DNA of 64,000 bases from Mesorhizobium sp. (GCA_004020545.1 SAQE01000007.1:62001-126000); one strand, 5' to 3'; shown: positions 27,670 to 37,234, counted from the stretch's first letter. Notes: a model not told the origin generated them from the letters alone. Numbers and translations: made by a program.

Positions 27670-29016
27670 TTACAACATGTTCCTGATATCGGCGGAAAAA
27701 GTCGGAAAGCCGTAGACCATGTCGGCAAGCTGCGATGCTGTGATGGCGTGTTTCATGGCAAGCGCGAAGATGTGGATCAGTTCCTCGCCGGCATGGCCGA
27801 CCATGTGAGCGCCGACGATCCTGTCCGTCGCATCCTCGACAATGATCTTCGACCACGCCACCGTCTCGGCATAGGTCCTCGCCGTGAGCCAGTCTTGCAT
27901 GTTGTTGATATAGACCTTGACGTCGAGGCCCCGTTCCCTCGCCCTGGCTTCGGTCAATCCGACGCTTGCCATGGCCGGAATGCTGTAGAGCGAGGCTGGG
28001 ATATGACCGTAGTCGGGCCGATGCTTCGGTCCGTCGACGATGTTGCGGCCGACGATCCCGCCCTCATAGGTCGCTACCGGCGAAAGCTGTGGGGAACTCC
28101 ACACCGCATCGCCGCAGACATAGACATCGGGATTGGAGCGCGAGCGCAGATGGTCGTCGATTTCGATGCGGCCTTCCCGATGCACGATGACACCGGCGCC
28201 AAGATCGAGCCCCTCGACATTGGCCACACGTCCGGCACAGTTGACGACCCGATCGGCGTCGACCAGGCGTTCGGCCCCGTCCTTCGCGAAGCTCACCCGC
28301 AGCCGCCCGTCGGTCTTTTCGATCTTCTTGACCCAGGCCTTGGTGTGGATGCTGATGCCCAGGCGCTCGCTCTCGCCACGGATTTGAGCAGCGGCATCCT
28401 CGTCGAAGCCTCCGAGAAGTTGCGGCAGCGCCTCGAGGATCGTGACCTCGACGCCGGCGCGTGCATAGACGTGGCCCAGTTCGAAGGCGATAACCCCGCC
28501 GCCAATGAACACCACGGCGCCAGGCAACACAGGATCGCTCAGAACACCGTCGGATGTGGTCAGATGCTCGGCGCCCGCGATCGACAGCGGGCGCGGCTTC
28601 GAGCCGGTGGCGATGACGATGTTTCTGGCCTCAAGCTCTCGGGTGCCGACGCGGATGGCATTGCTGGCGACGAACGCGGCCTCGCCTTGAATGACATCGA
28701 CGCCTCGCTTGGCCATCAATCCGGACAATTTGGATGGGATGTCCCTGATGATGTCCTTTTCTCGCTCGATCAAGGCTCGCCAATCGAGCCTCGGCGGTTC
28801 GACCTTGATTGCATGACCGCCGGCTCTTGCGATCTCGTCGAGCGCGTGGGCGGCCGCGACCAGCACCTTCTTCGGCGTGCAGCCGCGATTGGGACAGGTG
28901 CCACCGAGATCGCGAGCCTCAACCAAGGCGACGGAGAATCCGGCGGCGCGCGTCGCCACAGTGACGCCCATTCCTGCATTTCCGCCGCCCAGGATCACGA
29001 CGTCATACTTTTCCAT
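27670..29016 (-). CDS. Mercuric-reductase-like FAD/NAD(P) disulfide oxidoreductase
   Basis: A 448-residue class I pyridine nucleotide-disulfide oxidoreductase: FAD motif VVILGGGNAGMGVTVATRAAG at the N-terminus, redox-active pair in LGGTCPNRGCTPKKVL (C-x4-C), a second nucleotide loop VVFIGGGVIAFELGHVYARAGVEVTILEALP, the ATG box VIATGSKPRPL, and VYVCGDAV followed by a C-terminal dimerisation domain. The usual C-terminal catalytic His-Glu pair of lipoamide dehydrogenases is not evident; MVGHAGEELIHIFALAM is the nearest. The substrate is unknown. It lies 20 bp after the NDH-2-like gene and shares its orientation. Confidence 0.88.
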   Translation of the reverse strand: MEKYDVVILGGGNAGMGVTVATRAAGFSVALVEARDLGGTCPNRGCTPKKVLVAAAHALDEIARAGGHAIKVEPPRLDWRALIEREKDIIRDIPSKLSGLMAKRGVDVIQGEAAFVASNAIRVGTRELEARNIVIATGSKPRPLSIAGAEHLTTSDGVLSDPVLPGAVVFIGGGVIAFELGHVYARAGVEVTILEALPQLLGGFDEDAAAQIRGESERLGISIHTKAWVKKIEKTDGRLRVSFAKDGAERLVDADRVVNCAGRVANVEGLDLGAGVIVHREGRIEIDDHLRSRSNPDVYVCGDAVWSSPQLSPVATYEGGIVGRNIVDGPKHRPDYGHIPASLYSIPAMASVGLTEARARERGLDVKVYINNMQDWLTARTYAETVAWSKIIVEDATDRIVGAHMVGHAGEELIHIFALAMKHAITASQLADMVYGFPTFSADIRNML

Positions 29017-29035
29017 CGCAGCGCCTCCGCCGACC

Positions 29036-30430
29036 TCAGTGAAGCTTGATCCGTGGTCTAGCGCGCCTGACGATCATCTCGCCGATCGAAGCAAGCATGG
29101 ACTTCGCTAGGCCGTGCACCGCCTTGAGATGCATCTTGTGCAGCGAGCGATAGACGAGCCTCGCGACGAGACCTTCGATCTTCATTCCGCCGATCAGGCT
29201 GCCGAACGCACCGTAGTCGGCGAGTGAAACGAGGGAACCATAGTCGCGGTAGCGATACGCCGGCGCGGCCTGCCCCGCGAGGCGCGCCGCAATCACCTTG
29301 GCCATGTGTTCTGCCTGCTGATGGGCTGTCTGGGCACGCGGCGGCAAGGCGTTGTCTTCGCCCGGCAGGACACAGTTCGCGCAGTCTCCGATCGCGAACA
29401 CATTCTCGTCTCCGACGGCACGCAAGGTTTCGTCCACGATCAGGCGGTTTATGCCGTCGGTTTCGAGACCATCGAAGCTCTTCAGGAAATCCGGCGCCTT
29501 GATTCCGGCCGCCCAGACTACCAATTCGGCTGGCACAAAAAGCTTCTCGCCGAGCTGGATACCATCTCCGGTCACTTCGGTAACCTTGATCCCGCATCGT
29601 ATCTGCACGCCCAACTCGATCAGCAAGCGTGCCGAGGCGCGCGCCATGTGTTCCGGCAGTGCCGGCAGAATCCGCGGCCCGGCCTCGACGATGGTGATGC
29701 GGATCAACCTCTCGAAATCGATGTTGTCGAGATTGTGCGAGGCAATTTCGCGCATCGACTTGTGCAGTTCCGCAGCCAGTTCGACGCCGGTTGCGCCAGC
29801 GCCGACGATGACGCAATGGAGTTGGCCGGGTGAAAGCTGCTCGTATTGCGCGTTGGCGCGCAGGCACGCGTCTATCATTCGCCTGTTGAATCGGGCGGCC
29901 TGCTCCGCAGTGTCGAGCGAAATGGCGTGGTGCGCGGCGCCCGGCGTGGCGAAATCATTGCTGACGCTGCCGACAGCCACGACCAGCGTGTCGTAACCCA
30001 GGACACGTGGCGGGATGACCTGGCGGCCGTCATCGTCGAAGCTGGGGGCGACGAAGACCTGGCGCTTGGCACGATCGATGCCGACGACCTCGCCAATTCG
30101 GTATCGGTAGCCGTGGCGGCTGGCATGGGCGATGTATTCGACCGCGTCGTGCGACGCGCTCAAGGCTCCGGATGCCACCTCATGCAACAGCGGTTTCCAG
30201 ATATGGGTGCGGTTTCGGTCGACAAGCGTGACGGAAAGCCGCCGGTTGCCGAACTTGCGGCCGAGGCGTGTCGCCAGTTCCAGGCCGCCCGCGCCGCCGA
30301 CCACAATGACCACGCGATGCAGCGACTTGTCCGCGTGCGAGGGAGTCTCCGGGATCGTGCGGAACAGCGCAGCATTGTTGGCGAGCACGGCTTCCGGGAT
30401 CAACCGCATGCCGGGGGTGATGATCTGCAT
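29036..30430 (-). CDS. NDH-2-like FAD-dependent NADH:quinone oxidoreductase
   Basis: A 464-residue protein read from MQIITPGMRLIP. The N-terminal FAD region is RVVIVVGGAGGLELATRLG, and DRNRTHIWKPLLHEVASG is typical of type II NADH dehydrogenases. The second Rossmann loop is CVIVGAGATGVELAAELH, then VVWAAGIKAPDF and VFAIGDCANC. The C-terminal amphipathic region (LVYRSLHKMHLKAVHG) would attach it to the inner membrane. In the first nucleotide motif the leading Gly of GxGxxG is replaced by Val, which may weaken FAD binding. It overlaps no gene; the patatin gene precedes it by 32 bp, so the block 32419-27670 is probably one operon. Confidence 0.87.
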   Translation of the reverse strand: MQIITPGMRLIPEAVLANNAALFRTIPETPSHADKSLHRVVIVVGGAGGLELATRLGRKFGNRRLSVTLVDRNRTHIWKPLLHEVASGALSASHDAVEYIAHASRHGYRYRIGEVVGIDRAKRQVFVAPSFDDDGRQVIPPRVLGYDTLVVAVGSVSNDFATPGAAHHAISLDTAEQAARFNRRMIDACLRANAQYEQLSPGQLHCVIVGAGATGVELAAELHKSMREIASHNLDNIDFERLIRITIVEAGPRILPALPEHMARASARLLIELGVQIRCGIKVTEVTGDGIQLGEKLFVPAELVVWAAGIKAPDFLKSFDGLETDGINRLIVDETLRAVGDENVFAIGDCANCVLPGEDNALPPRAQTAHQQAEHMAKVIAARLAGQAAPAYRYRDYGSLVSLADYGAFGSLIGGMKIEGLVARLVYRSLHKMHLKAVHGLAKSMLASIGEMIVRRARPRIKLH

Positions 30431-30462
30431 CGGTGGTCTCCGTATCTTCTCGGCGCGGCGCA

Positions 30463-31614
30463 TCACTCTTGGGATTCGTGGATCACGATGCCCTGAAGCA
30501 TGTCGACCTCGCATTCCCAGGGCTTGTCGGTGAGGACGCGCTGCCCATGCTCGTATCCTGCCTGCCAGCGCGTGCGGATGCCCGAGCGGGTGAAGTCGAT
30601 GTCCTTGGTATGGTCCTCGCCGTCCAATCGCGGCGAAAGCAGGCGGACGAGGTGCATGACCGACGGGCAGCCATAGGAGGCGAGTTCCTTGAACATCGGA
30701 TCCTCGCGACGTTCCTCGGGCACGAGCCTCCCCATTTCGCGCACGACATGCCGCAATCGATGCAACTGCTCCTGCCGCGCAACGTGGCTCCGGCCGCGGC
30801 TGGCGTATTGAAGGTCCTTCTGCCGCCCCATGACCTGCCAGATCGATTTCGGCTCGGTGGCGCGGGGTTGCCACATGTTGACCGCAAAGATCAGCGCGTC
30901 TCGCCTCGGTCGCGCATCGAGCACCACCTCGATCGGCGTGTTCGAATAGATGCCGCCGTCCCAATAGGGCTCGCCGTCGATGCAGACCGCCGGAAACGCC
31001 GGCGGCAAGGCGCCCGACGCCATGATGTGGGCCGCCGACAGGATCATCTCGCGCGTGTCGAAGTATTTGAGCTCGCTGGTGTTCACGTTGACCGCGCCGA
31101 CCGTCAGCCGCGTGTGCCGACCGTTGAGGTAGTCAAAATCGATCAGATTGTTCAGCGTCCTTTTGAGGGGATCGGTGGTGTAATAGGATGCGTTCTCGAC
31201 ACCGACTTCGCGGTTGACCCCAAACATGGCGCTCGGATTCGGCTCGAAGAACCCGGGGATGCCGCGCATCACCGTGCCCATGTTGGCAAAGATGTTGCTC
31301 GGAACCATCATCCGGAAAAACTCGTCGAACGGACTGCTCAGACTGACGCCGTCCCAGAATTCCTGAAGCCTGGGCAGACGATCGCCGGGCTGGTTCCCGG
31401 CGATCAGCGCGGCGTTGATGGCGCCGATCGACGTGCCGATGACCCAATCCGGTTCGATGCCACCTTCGACGAGCGCATGGTAGACGCCGGCTTGATAGGC
31501 ACCGAGCGCGCCGCCGCCTTGAAGAACAAGGACAGTCTGACGCTTGACTTCATCCTGATGGCCGATCGCCGGTTCTGTTTGCGGGGCGGACAGATTTTGC
31601 GTGATCTTGTTCAT
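30463..31614 (-). CDS. Patatin-like phospholipase
   Basis: A 383-residue protein with all the patatin elements: oxyanion loop LVLQGGGALGAYQAGVYHAL, nucleophile elbow VIGTSIGAINAAL (GxSxG at about residues 60-64) and catalytic Asp in YWDGGIYSNTPIEV. The C-terminal 130 residues correspond to the DUF3734-type extension seen in larger bacterial patatins. There is no signal peptide, so it probably acts on membrane lipids from the cytoplasm. It sits between the 3-hydroxybutyrate dehydrogenase gene and the NDH-2-like gene on the same strand, as such patatins often do beside bdhA in rhizobia. Confidence 0.92.
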   Translation of the reverse strand: MNKITQNLSAPQTEPAIGHQDEVKRQTVLVLQGGGALGAYQAGVYHALVEGGIEPDWVIGTSIGAINAALIAGNQPGDRLPRLQEFWDGVSLSSPFDEFFRMMVPSNIFANMGTVMRGIPGFFEPNPSAMFGVNREVGVENASYYTTDPLKRTLNNLIDFDYLNGRHTRLTVGAVNVNTSELKYFDTREMILSAAHIMASGALPPAFPAVCIDGEPYWDGGIYSNTPIEVVLDARPRRDALIFAVNMWQPRATEPKSIWQVMGRQKDLQYASRGRSHVARQEQLHRLRHVVREMGRLVPEERREDPMFKELASYGCPSVMHLVRLLSPRLDGEDHTKDIDFTRSGIRTRWQAGYEHGQRVLTDKPWECEVDMLQGIVIHESQE

Positions 31615-31636
31615 GGCCTTCGCTCCTCGTGCAGGT

Positions 31637-32419
31637 CTAGTGAGCGGTCCAACCGCCTTCGATCGGCATCACGGCGCCTGTGATCGATGCCGCGTCCTCC
31701 GAGGCCAGGAACAGGCAGAGCGCGGCAACCTGCTCGACCGTGACGAACTGCTTAGTGGGCTGCGCAGCCAACAGGACATCCTTGATCACCTGCTGCTCGG
31801 TGATCCCGCGGGCCTTGGCGGTGTCCGGTATCTGCTTCTCGACCAATGGGGTCAGCACATAGCCTGGGCAGACGGCGTTGACGGTGATACCCAGTTCGGC
31901 GACTTCCAGCGCGACGGTCTTGGTCAGGCCGGCGACGCCATGCTTGGCCGCGACATAGGCGGATTTGTAGGGAGAGGCGACGAGCGCATGCGCCGAGGCC
32001 ACATTGATGATGCGGCCCCATTTGCGCGCCTTCATCGCCTGCAGGGCGCGCCGGATTGTATAGAACGAAGACATCAGATCAATCGCCACGACCGCTTCCC
32101 ACTTCTCGATCGGGAAGTCGTCGATCGGCGCGACGTGCTGAATGCCGGCATTGTTGACCAATATGTCGACGGCGCCGAACTCGGCGATGGCCTTGTCCAT
32201 CATCGAGGTGATTGCGTCGCCCTTGCTCATGTCAGCATTGTCGTATCGAACGGCGACATGATGATCGGCGGCGAGCCTGGCCCGCAGGCGTTCGATCTCG
32301 GCGGCGTCGCCAAAGCCGTTCAGAACGATGTTGCAGCCCTTGGCCGCGAAGGCTTCGGCAATGCCTTGCCCGATGCCGCTGGTCGAACCGGTGATGAGTG
32401 CTGTCTTGCCTTTGAGCAT
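31637..32419 (-). CDS. bdhA: 3-hydroxybutyrate dehydrogenase
   Basis: A 260-residue short-chain dehydrogenase: TGSTSGIGQGIAEAFA cofactor loop, NNAGIQHVAPI, catalytic Ser in INVASAHALVASP, and Tyr-x3-Lys in SAYVAAKHGVAGLTKTVALE. The IQHVAPI segment and the CPGYVLTPLVEKQIPDTAKARGITEQ loop are specific for 3-hydroxybutyrate dehydrogenases, which oxidise 3-hydroxybutyrate to acetoacetate in poly-hydroxybutyrate turnover. It heads the leftward block with the patatin gene and is divergent from the LysR gene at 32671. Confidence 0.9.
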   Translation of the reverse strand: MLKGKTALITGSTSGIGQGIAEAFAAKGCNIVLNGFGDAAEIERLRARLAADHHVAVRYDNADMSKGDAITSMMDKAIAEFGAVDILVNNAGIQHVAPIDDFPIEKWEAVVAIDLMSSFYTIRRALQAMKARKWGRIINVASAHALVASPYKSAYVAAKHGVAGLTKTVALEVAELGITVNAVCPGYVLTPLVEKQIPDTAKARGITEQQVIKDVLLAAQPTKQFVTVEQVAALCLFLASEDAASITGAVMPIEGGWTAH

Positions 32420-32670
32420 CGTCTTGTCCTTCTGATTGCGCGGCTACGAGCCACGGCGCTGGCCGGCTCTGGATCTGAGGAGTAGTATGGTGAACCGCCG
32501 CAAGCTGCGGAAATGCCGTTGAGACATGGATTCGATAGCTGACGGTCAGATCGTTGGCTCCAAGCCCTGGATGTCGATCGACCGGTCGGTTGTTTGACGT
32601 AAGGGCAGCTAGTAAGATTGCGCCGCAATGCGGGCGGTGCCGTATGCGCGTCCAGTGAGGGGAGCGTGCA

Positions 32671-33582
32671 GTGGAGATCAGCCAGGTCCGATACTTCTTG
32701 GCCGTCGCCAAGGAGCTGAATTTCACCAGGGCGGCCGAGCAGTGCAATGTCACGCAGCCGGCGCTGTCGCGCGCCATCAAGCTTTTGGAAGATGAATTCG
32801 GCGGGCCGCTCTTCCATCGTGAGCGCCGTTTCACTCACCTCACCGAGCTCGGCCGCATGGTCGAGACCTTTCTCGAAGGCGTCTTCGAGAATTCTCGACA
32901 GGCAAAGCAGATCGCCGAGCAATATGTGACCCTGAAGAAGATGCCGCTCAAGGTCGGCATCATGAGCACCATCGCTCCGGACGAGATCATCGAGCTCATC
33001 GCAGCCGTGCGCGCCCACCACCCGGGCGTCGAGTTGCATCTTTGCGATGCGGATGCGGTGAGCCTCAGGAGAAGGCTGCTCGAGGGCGAGCTCGAGGCTG
33101 CCATCTACGCATTGCCTTCAGACGTTCCCGACGAAGAAGTGCACTCCCTGCCGCTGTTCCAGGAGCAGATGGTGATGGCCGTTCACCTGACCCATCGCCT
33201 TGCCAACCAGCGCATGGTGCGGGTGAAGGATATGAGCAACGAAAGCTACATCCACCGCAACAATTGCGAGTTCGCTGGCTACGCGGATGCCATCCTTGCC
33301 GAGCAGGGCGTCACGGTCAGTCCGGTTTACTGGAGTGATCGTGACGACTGGACATTGGCGATGATCGCTGCCGGGCTTGGCTTCGGCTTCATGCCCGCGC
33401 ATACCGCCAAGCATCCTGGCGTGGTGCCTCTGCCCATCACCGAGCCGGAATTCTGGCGCGAGGTCAATCTCGTCACCGTGCGCGGCCGCAGGCATTCGCC
33501 CGCGGTCGGCGCATTGGTGCGCGAGGCCACGCAGAAGAAATGGTTCGGCGAGCGGGCAAAGGCATTGTCCGCCGCCGAATGA
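32671..33582 (+). CDS. LysR-family transcriptional regulator (paralogue group)
   Basis: A 303-residue LysR protein with GTG start: MEISQVRYFLAVAKELNFTRAAEQCNVTQPALSRAIKLLEDEFGGPLFHRERRFTHLTELGRMVE. Its effector domain begins LKVGIMSTIAPDEIIELIAAV. The DNA-binding half is nearly superimposable on the LysR genes at 25936 and 36156. It is divergent from bdhA across about 250 bp, so control of the bdhA-patatin-NDH block is plausible. Confidence 0.93.
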   Translation: MEISQVRYFLAVAKELNFTRAAEQCNVTQPALSRAIKLLEDEFGGPLFHRERRFTHLTELGRMVETFLEGVFENSRQAKQIAEQYVTLKKMPLKVGIMSTIAPDEIIELIAAVRAHHPGVELHLCDADAVSLRRRLLEGELEAAIYALPSDVPDEEVHSLPLFQEQMVMAVHLTHRLANQRMVRVKDMSNESYIHRNNCEFAGYADAILAEQGVTVSPVYWSDRDDWTLAMIAAGLGFGFMPAHTAKHPGVVPLPITEPEFWREVNLVTVRGRRHSPAVGALVREATQKKWFGERAKALSAAE

Positions 33583-33641
33583 TCTGTCCGTGCGAGGCTG
33601 ACAGGCTCGGAGAGCCTAAGCATTTCGAGGTTTCGCGCCGG

Positions 33642-34106
33642 TCAGTTCTTCCTGACCGACGATGTGACGGACTGGATCACCTCTGTCGCCATCTTGAACT
33701 GTGGCTGCCGGTCGGTGATGCCGTGCCGCTTCGCAATCCAGTCGAAGTCGCTGTAGGCGGCGTAAACCGTGCCATCTCCGGTTTGGTAAACCAGCACGCG
33801 CACCGGCCAGTCCAGCCCGGCCTCGGGATTTGAGGTGATGAACGTCGTGCCGAGCGCCGGATTGCCGAACATAACGAGCCGCGACGGCCGGACGTCGTTG
33901 CCGGCCTTGTTGCCGAGCTTCGCCTGGTCGATCACGCCAAAGAACATGAGGCCTTTTTTGAGAACATCCTTCTTGATGCGGGCGACGGTCTCGGCGACCG
34001 AGTAGTCGCTCTTCACCGTGACGACGCCATCCGAGGCGGCGGCAGGAATGATGACCGTCATCAGCATGGCGGCCCCGGTGATCAGGGTTTTCAGGTAGGC
34101 TGTCAT
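33642..34106 (-). CDS. DUF302 domain-containing periplasmic protein
   Basis: A 154-residue protein read from MTAYLKTLITGAAMLMTVIIPAAASDG, a clear signal peptide. The mature part contains SVAETVARIKKDVLKKGLMFFGVIDQAKLG, LVMFGNPALGTTFITSNPEAGLDWPVRVLVYQ and GTVYAAYSDFDWIAKRHGI, the full DUF302 pattern. The function of DUF302 is unknown; members often occur in stress and redox clusters. It lies downstream of the MFS gene with 70 bp between them, same strand. Confidence 0.9.
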   Translation of the reverse strand: MTAYLKTLITGAAMLMTVIIPAAASDGVVTVKSDYSVAETVARIKKDVLKKGLMFFGVIDQAKLGNKAGNDVRPSRLVMFGNPALGTTFITSNPEAGLDWPVRVLVYQTGDGTVYAAYSDFDWIAKRHGITDRQPQFKMATEVIQSVTSSVRKN

Positions 34107-34175
34107 CGCATTCTCCTTGGTTGCTGGGTTGGCTATGGATTGAGTTTCTTGGGATGATCTTGCTGGCACAAACGG

Positions 34176-35378
34176 TCACGCGGCTGGCGTCCTCAGCGTT
34201 CGGGCTACCGCGATCGCGCCGGCGAGAACCGCGGCCAGCACGACCACGCATGCGGTCCAGCCGACACGGTCGTAGATCTGTCCGATGAGGAAGCTGCCGG
34301 CGAGCCCGCCTCCGTAGTAGGACGCGAGATAAATGCCGCTTGCGGCAGCGCGATCGCGCGACGCAGTCCGGCTGACATGTCCCGTGGCTATGGCCTGAGC
34401 CAGGAAGGTGCCGACGGCAACCAGGGTCATTCCGGCAAGAACGATCGGAAGACTGGGTAAAAGCAGCAGAAGCAAGCCGACGATCGCCAGCGCAAGCGTT
34501 GCCCCAATCCCTCCCCTTGGGCCAAGGCCCGCTGCGACTCGGCCGGCAAGCGGGGTGGTCAGCATCGATGGCAGGAAGACGAAATAGACGGCGCCCAAGG
34601 CCATCGGCGTGAGCGAAAGCGGCACCGCGACGAGCTGAAAATTCACATAGGTGAACGTGCCGATGAAGACGAAGAGGATCAGAAAGCCGATCGCAAAACA
34701 GGCTCGCAGCTCGAGGTTCTGCAACGGGGCTTTCCAGGCAGCGTGGGCGAGCCCGCCCGTCGCATCCGCGCGCATCATTGCCGAGGTCTTCTGCAGTGTG
34801 AACCAGACAAGGGCGGCGCCGAGCAGATTGAGGGCGGCGAAGGTCAGAAAATTGGTGGAGATGCCGAACATGTCTGCGACGGCAGCCGACATCAGGCGGC
34901 CAAAGAAGTTGCTGGCAACATTGCCCGTCACATAGGCTGCGAGCGCGCTGGTCGTTTGCCGCGCCGAAAAATGCTCGGCTAGGTAGGCCATCGTCAGCGT
35001 GAAGGCGGTCGACATGCACAGGCCTTGCACGACACGCAGCAGGGCGAAGACGACAATGTTGTCGGTCTGCGAAAGCAGCGTCGTGGGGACCGCCAGGATG
35101 GCCAGGCTGATCCAGATGCCGTTGCGGCGATCGATGCCGCGGCCGAAGAGCGCCACGGCGATGCCGGCCACCGCCATGCCGAATGTGCTGGCGTTGACGG
35201 CGAAGCCCATGGTGGCCCGGCTGACGCCAAATCGTATCACCAGCGAAGGCAGGATGGCCTGGGTGGCGAACAGATCGACGAGCGTCAGAAATGCAATCAG
35301 GGCGATCAGGCCGAAGCGCCAGCTGTCCGCGGCCACCCGGCGGAGCCGCATCAATTCGGTATGTTCACTGGTGGTCAT
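34176..35378 (-). CDS. MFS transporter
   Basis: A membrane protein of about 400 residues with 12 segments. FGLIALIAFLTLVDLFATQAILPSLVIRFGVS opens the fold, RGIDRRNGIWISLA is the loop 2-3 motif, and VVQGLCMSTAFTLTMAYLAEHF follows. It resembles the YnfM-like arabinose/acid-resistance subgroup of MFS exporters, but the substrate cannot be told. The ATG at 35378 (MTTSEHTEL) is preferred to one 18 bp upstream. The gene sits between the cupin and DUF302 genes in a leftward run. Confidence 0.88.
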   Translation of the reverse strand: MTTSEHTELMRLRRVAADSWRFGLIALIAFLTLVDLFATQAILPSLVIRFGVSRATMGFAVNASTFGMAVAGIAVALFGRGIDRRNGIWISLAILAVPTTLLSQTDNIVVFALLRVVQGLCMSTAFTLTMAYLAEHFSARQTTSALAAYVTGNVASNFFGRLMSAAVADMFGISTNFLTFAALNLLGAALVWFTLQKTSAMMRADATGGLAHAAWKAPLQNLELRACFAIGFLILFVFIGTFTYVNFQLVAVPLSLTPMALGAVYFVFLPSMLTTPLAGRVAAGLGPRGGIGATLALAIVGLLLLLLPSLPIVLAGMTLVAVGTFLAQAIATGHVSRTASRDRAAASGIYLASYYGGGLAGSFLIGQIYDRVGWTACVVVLAAVLAGAIAVARTLRTPAA

Positions 35379-35466
35379 GACAGGCTCCGTGGCCACGCGT
35401 CCCCAGGCGATCGCCCGAGGACGCGCTGTTGGTTGCTGCTGCTGGGATCTGCTGGCCGCGCGCGGC

Positions 35467-35967
35467 TCACATCATGTGGTCGTTGTGCATCGCGGACGGC
35501 AGAACGTCGGCTGAGTAGAGCACCGCCGGAACCTTGCCATTGTTCTTCCACCAGTGGGCGAGCTGACCGAACTCGGCGGTCACGTCGCCAGCCGGATGTT
35601 CGATGCCGACCTTGCAGGTGCTGGCGTATTCGGTGATCGAGCCTTCGACGACGATAATGTTGGCGGGGCGAACCGTATGCTCGTGCCACGGCACCACGCC
35701 GCCCGGCTGAACGACAAGCTTGCGAAGGCGCAGCATGTTGCCTTTCCAGGCTTCGCCCTTCGGGCTGAGATCGATCGCCGACAGAACAGTATCGGTCACG
35801 CCGACGGGCTTGCTGGGATGTTCCTGGATGTCGGTGGTGGCGGCCTGGCCGGCAGGGCAGTCGCCGGCGAAAACCGGAGCCACCGAGAACGCGGCGGTCG
35901 CAGTGAGAAGTCCGAGTGTCAGCGCCAGCTTCAGCGGCACCCGCAATGCAATAGTCTTGGAAGCCAT
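35467..35967 (-). CDS. Secreted cupin-domain protein
   Basis: A 166-residue protein from MASKTIALRVPLKLALTLGLLTATAAFSVAPVFAGD, a signal peptide. The mature part has the cupin motifs LRKLVVQPGGVVPWHEHTVRPANIIVVEGSITEY: PGGxxPxHxH supplies two metal-binding His, and the second motif begins GDVTAEFGQLAHWWKN. Function unknown; periplasmic small-molecule binding or isomerisation is possible. A DNDHMM end adds a Met/His cluster that could bind metal. It lies upstream of the MFS gene on the same strand. Confidence 0.88.
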   Translation of the reverse strand: MASKTIALRVPLKLALTLGLLTATAAFSVAPVFAGDCPAGQAATTDIQEHPSKPVGVTDTVLSAIDLSPKGEAWKGNMLRLRKLVVQPGGVVPWHEHTVRPANIIVVEGSITEYASTCKVGIEHPAGDVTAEFGQLAHWWKNNGKVPAVLYSADVLPSAMHNDHMM

Positions 35968-36155
35968 GTCTAGTTCTCCTTTGTCGGTGCCCAATCGCGG
36001 AAGCGGGGCATGAGAGGAGAGTGACGGCAGTCTCGACGAAAGAGAAATGCTGACTGGCTCTTAATTCGATACCTGAAAACTATGGTGGACGACCGCGCCA
36101 ACGCGGCTGTCTCGCCACGACATTTATCGCGGCGTCAGGCTTTCACTCCGAATTG

Positions 36156-37070
36156 CTATGCAGCCGTCTTTCTGGCCGACAGATCGATGCCGCTTTCGGG
36201 CCAGCTGTGCGCCTTGACACTGTTGACGAAGGTCGATGTCGCCGGCGAGAAACGGCGCCCTGCCACCACGACGAGCGAGACTTCCCGCCAGACTTCAGGA
36301 TCGACGACTGGCCTGATCTGCAAGCCCGGGATGACGGCGCTGAATTCCGGGATGAAGCAGATGCCCAGCCCGCCTGAGACCATGTTTTGAATCCAGTCCT
36401 CGCGTTCGCTGGCGTAGGAGATCCTGAGCTTCACGCCACGTTCATTGCAGAGGCCGGCGAGATAATCCCGATACTCGCAATTCAAACGCCTGAGATAGTT
36501 CTCGCCGTCGAGTTCCGAGATGGCAACATTGTCGTTGCGCGCCAGCCGATGCCCGTTGGGAAACGCGAGGACGAACCGTTCGCGATAGAGCGGCGTAACA
36601 TCGAACCGCTCCGGGAAACTGTTGCTGGACGCCATGATGGCGACATCGATCTCGCCGGCTTCCAGCAGCTGCGATAGGGATGCCGGAACGCCCTCCACCA
36701 GTTGCAGCTGGATGCCTTGCTGCCGCCTGTTGAAGTCCGTCAATAGACCGGTAAATCGCCGCGGACCGATCGTGCACATAACCCCAACCTTGAGATTGGC
36801 ATTTTCCAGGCACAAAAACCGCGACGCCTCCTGGCGCACGCCGGTCACCTCATCGAGGATTTGCTGAAATCTCGGGCGGAGCAAAGCGCCCAGATCCGTC
36901 AGGTGCGTCAGGTTCCGCTCGCGGCGAAACAACAAGCCGCCGACCTCATCCTCGAGCTGCTGGATCGCGCGAGACAGCGCGGGTTGCGTGACGTTGCACT
37001 TTTCGCCCGCGCGCGTGAAATTCCGTGTCTCGCAGACGGCCAGGAAGTAGCGGATATGATGAATGTCCAT
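36156..37070 (-). CDS. LysR-family transcriptional regulator (paralogue group)
   Basis: A 304-residue LysR protein: MDIHHIRYFLAVCETRNFTRAGEKCNVTQPALSRAIQQLEDEVGGLLFRRERNLTHLTDLGALL, then an effector domain with LKVGVMCTIGPRRFTGLLTDF, which parallels the VGIMSTIAPDE stretch of the gene at 32671. It is the third member of the local LysR paralogue group. It lies leftward between the cupin gene and the two small secreted-protein genes; its targets are unknown. Confidence 0.93.
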   Translation of the reverse strand: MDIHHIRYFLAVCETRNFTRAGEKCNVTQPALSRAIQQLEDEVGGLLFRRERNLTHLTDLGALLRPRFQQILDEVTGVRQEASRFLCLENANLKVGVMCTIGPRRFTGLLTDFNRRQQGIQLQLVEGVPASLSQLLEAGEIDVAIMASSNSFPERFDVTPLYRERFVLAFPNGHRLARNDNVAISELDGENYLRRLNCEYRDYLAGLCNERGVKLRISYASEREDWIQNMVSGGLGICFIPEFSAVIPGLQIRPVVDPEVWREVSLVVVAGRRFSPATSTFVNSVKAHSWPESGIDLSARKTAA

Positions 37071-37234
37071 GCGGGGCGTTCCTCATCTAGCATAGATGCA
37101 GCTTGGAACCCTGCCGCATGGCATTCCATCACGCCAATGCATGAGTGCTATAAAGTCGATAGCGTTTCGTCATGCGACGATGGCGGGCCGAGGCCCGCCA
37201 CCAAAACGTCCTGTCGCGCCGGGCGCCAAGAATG

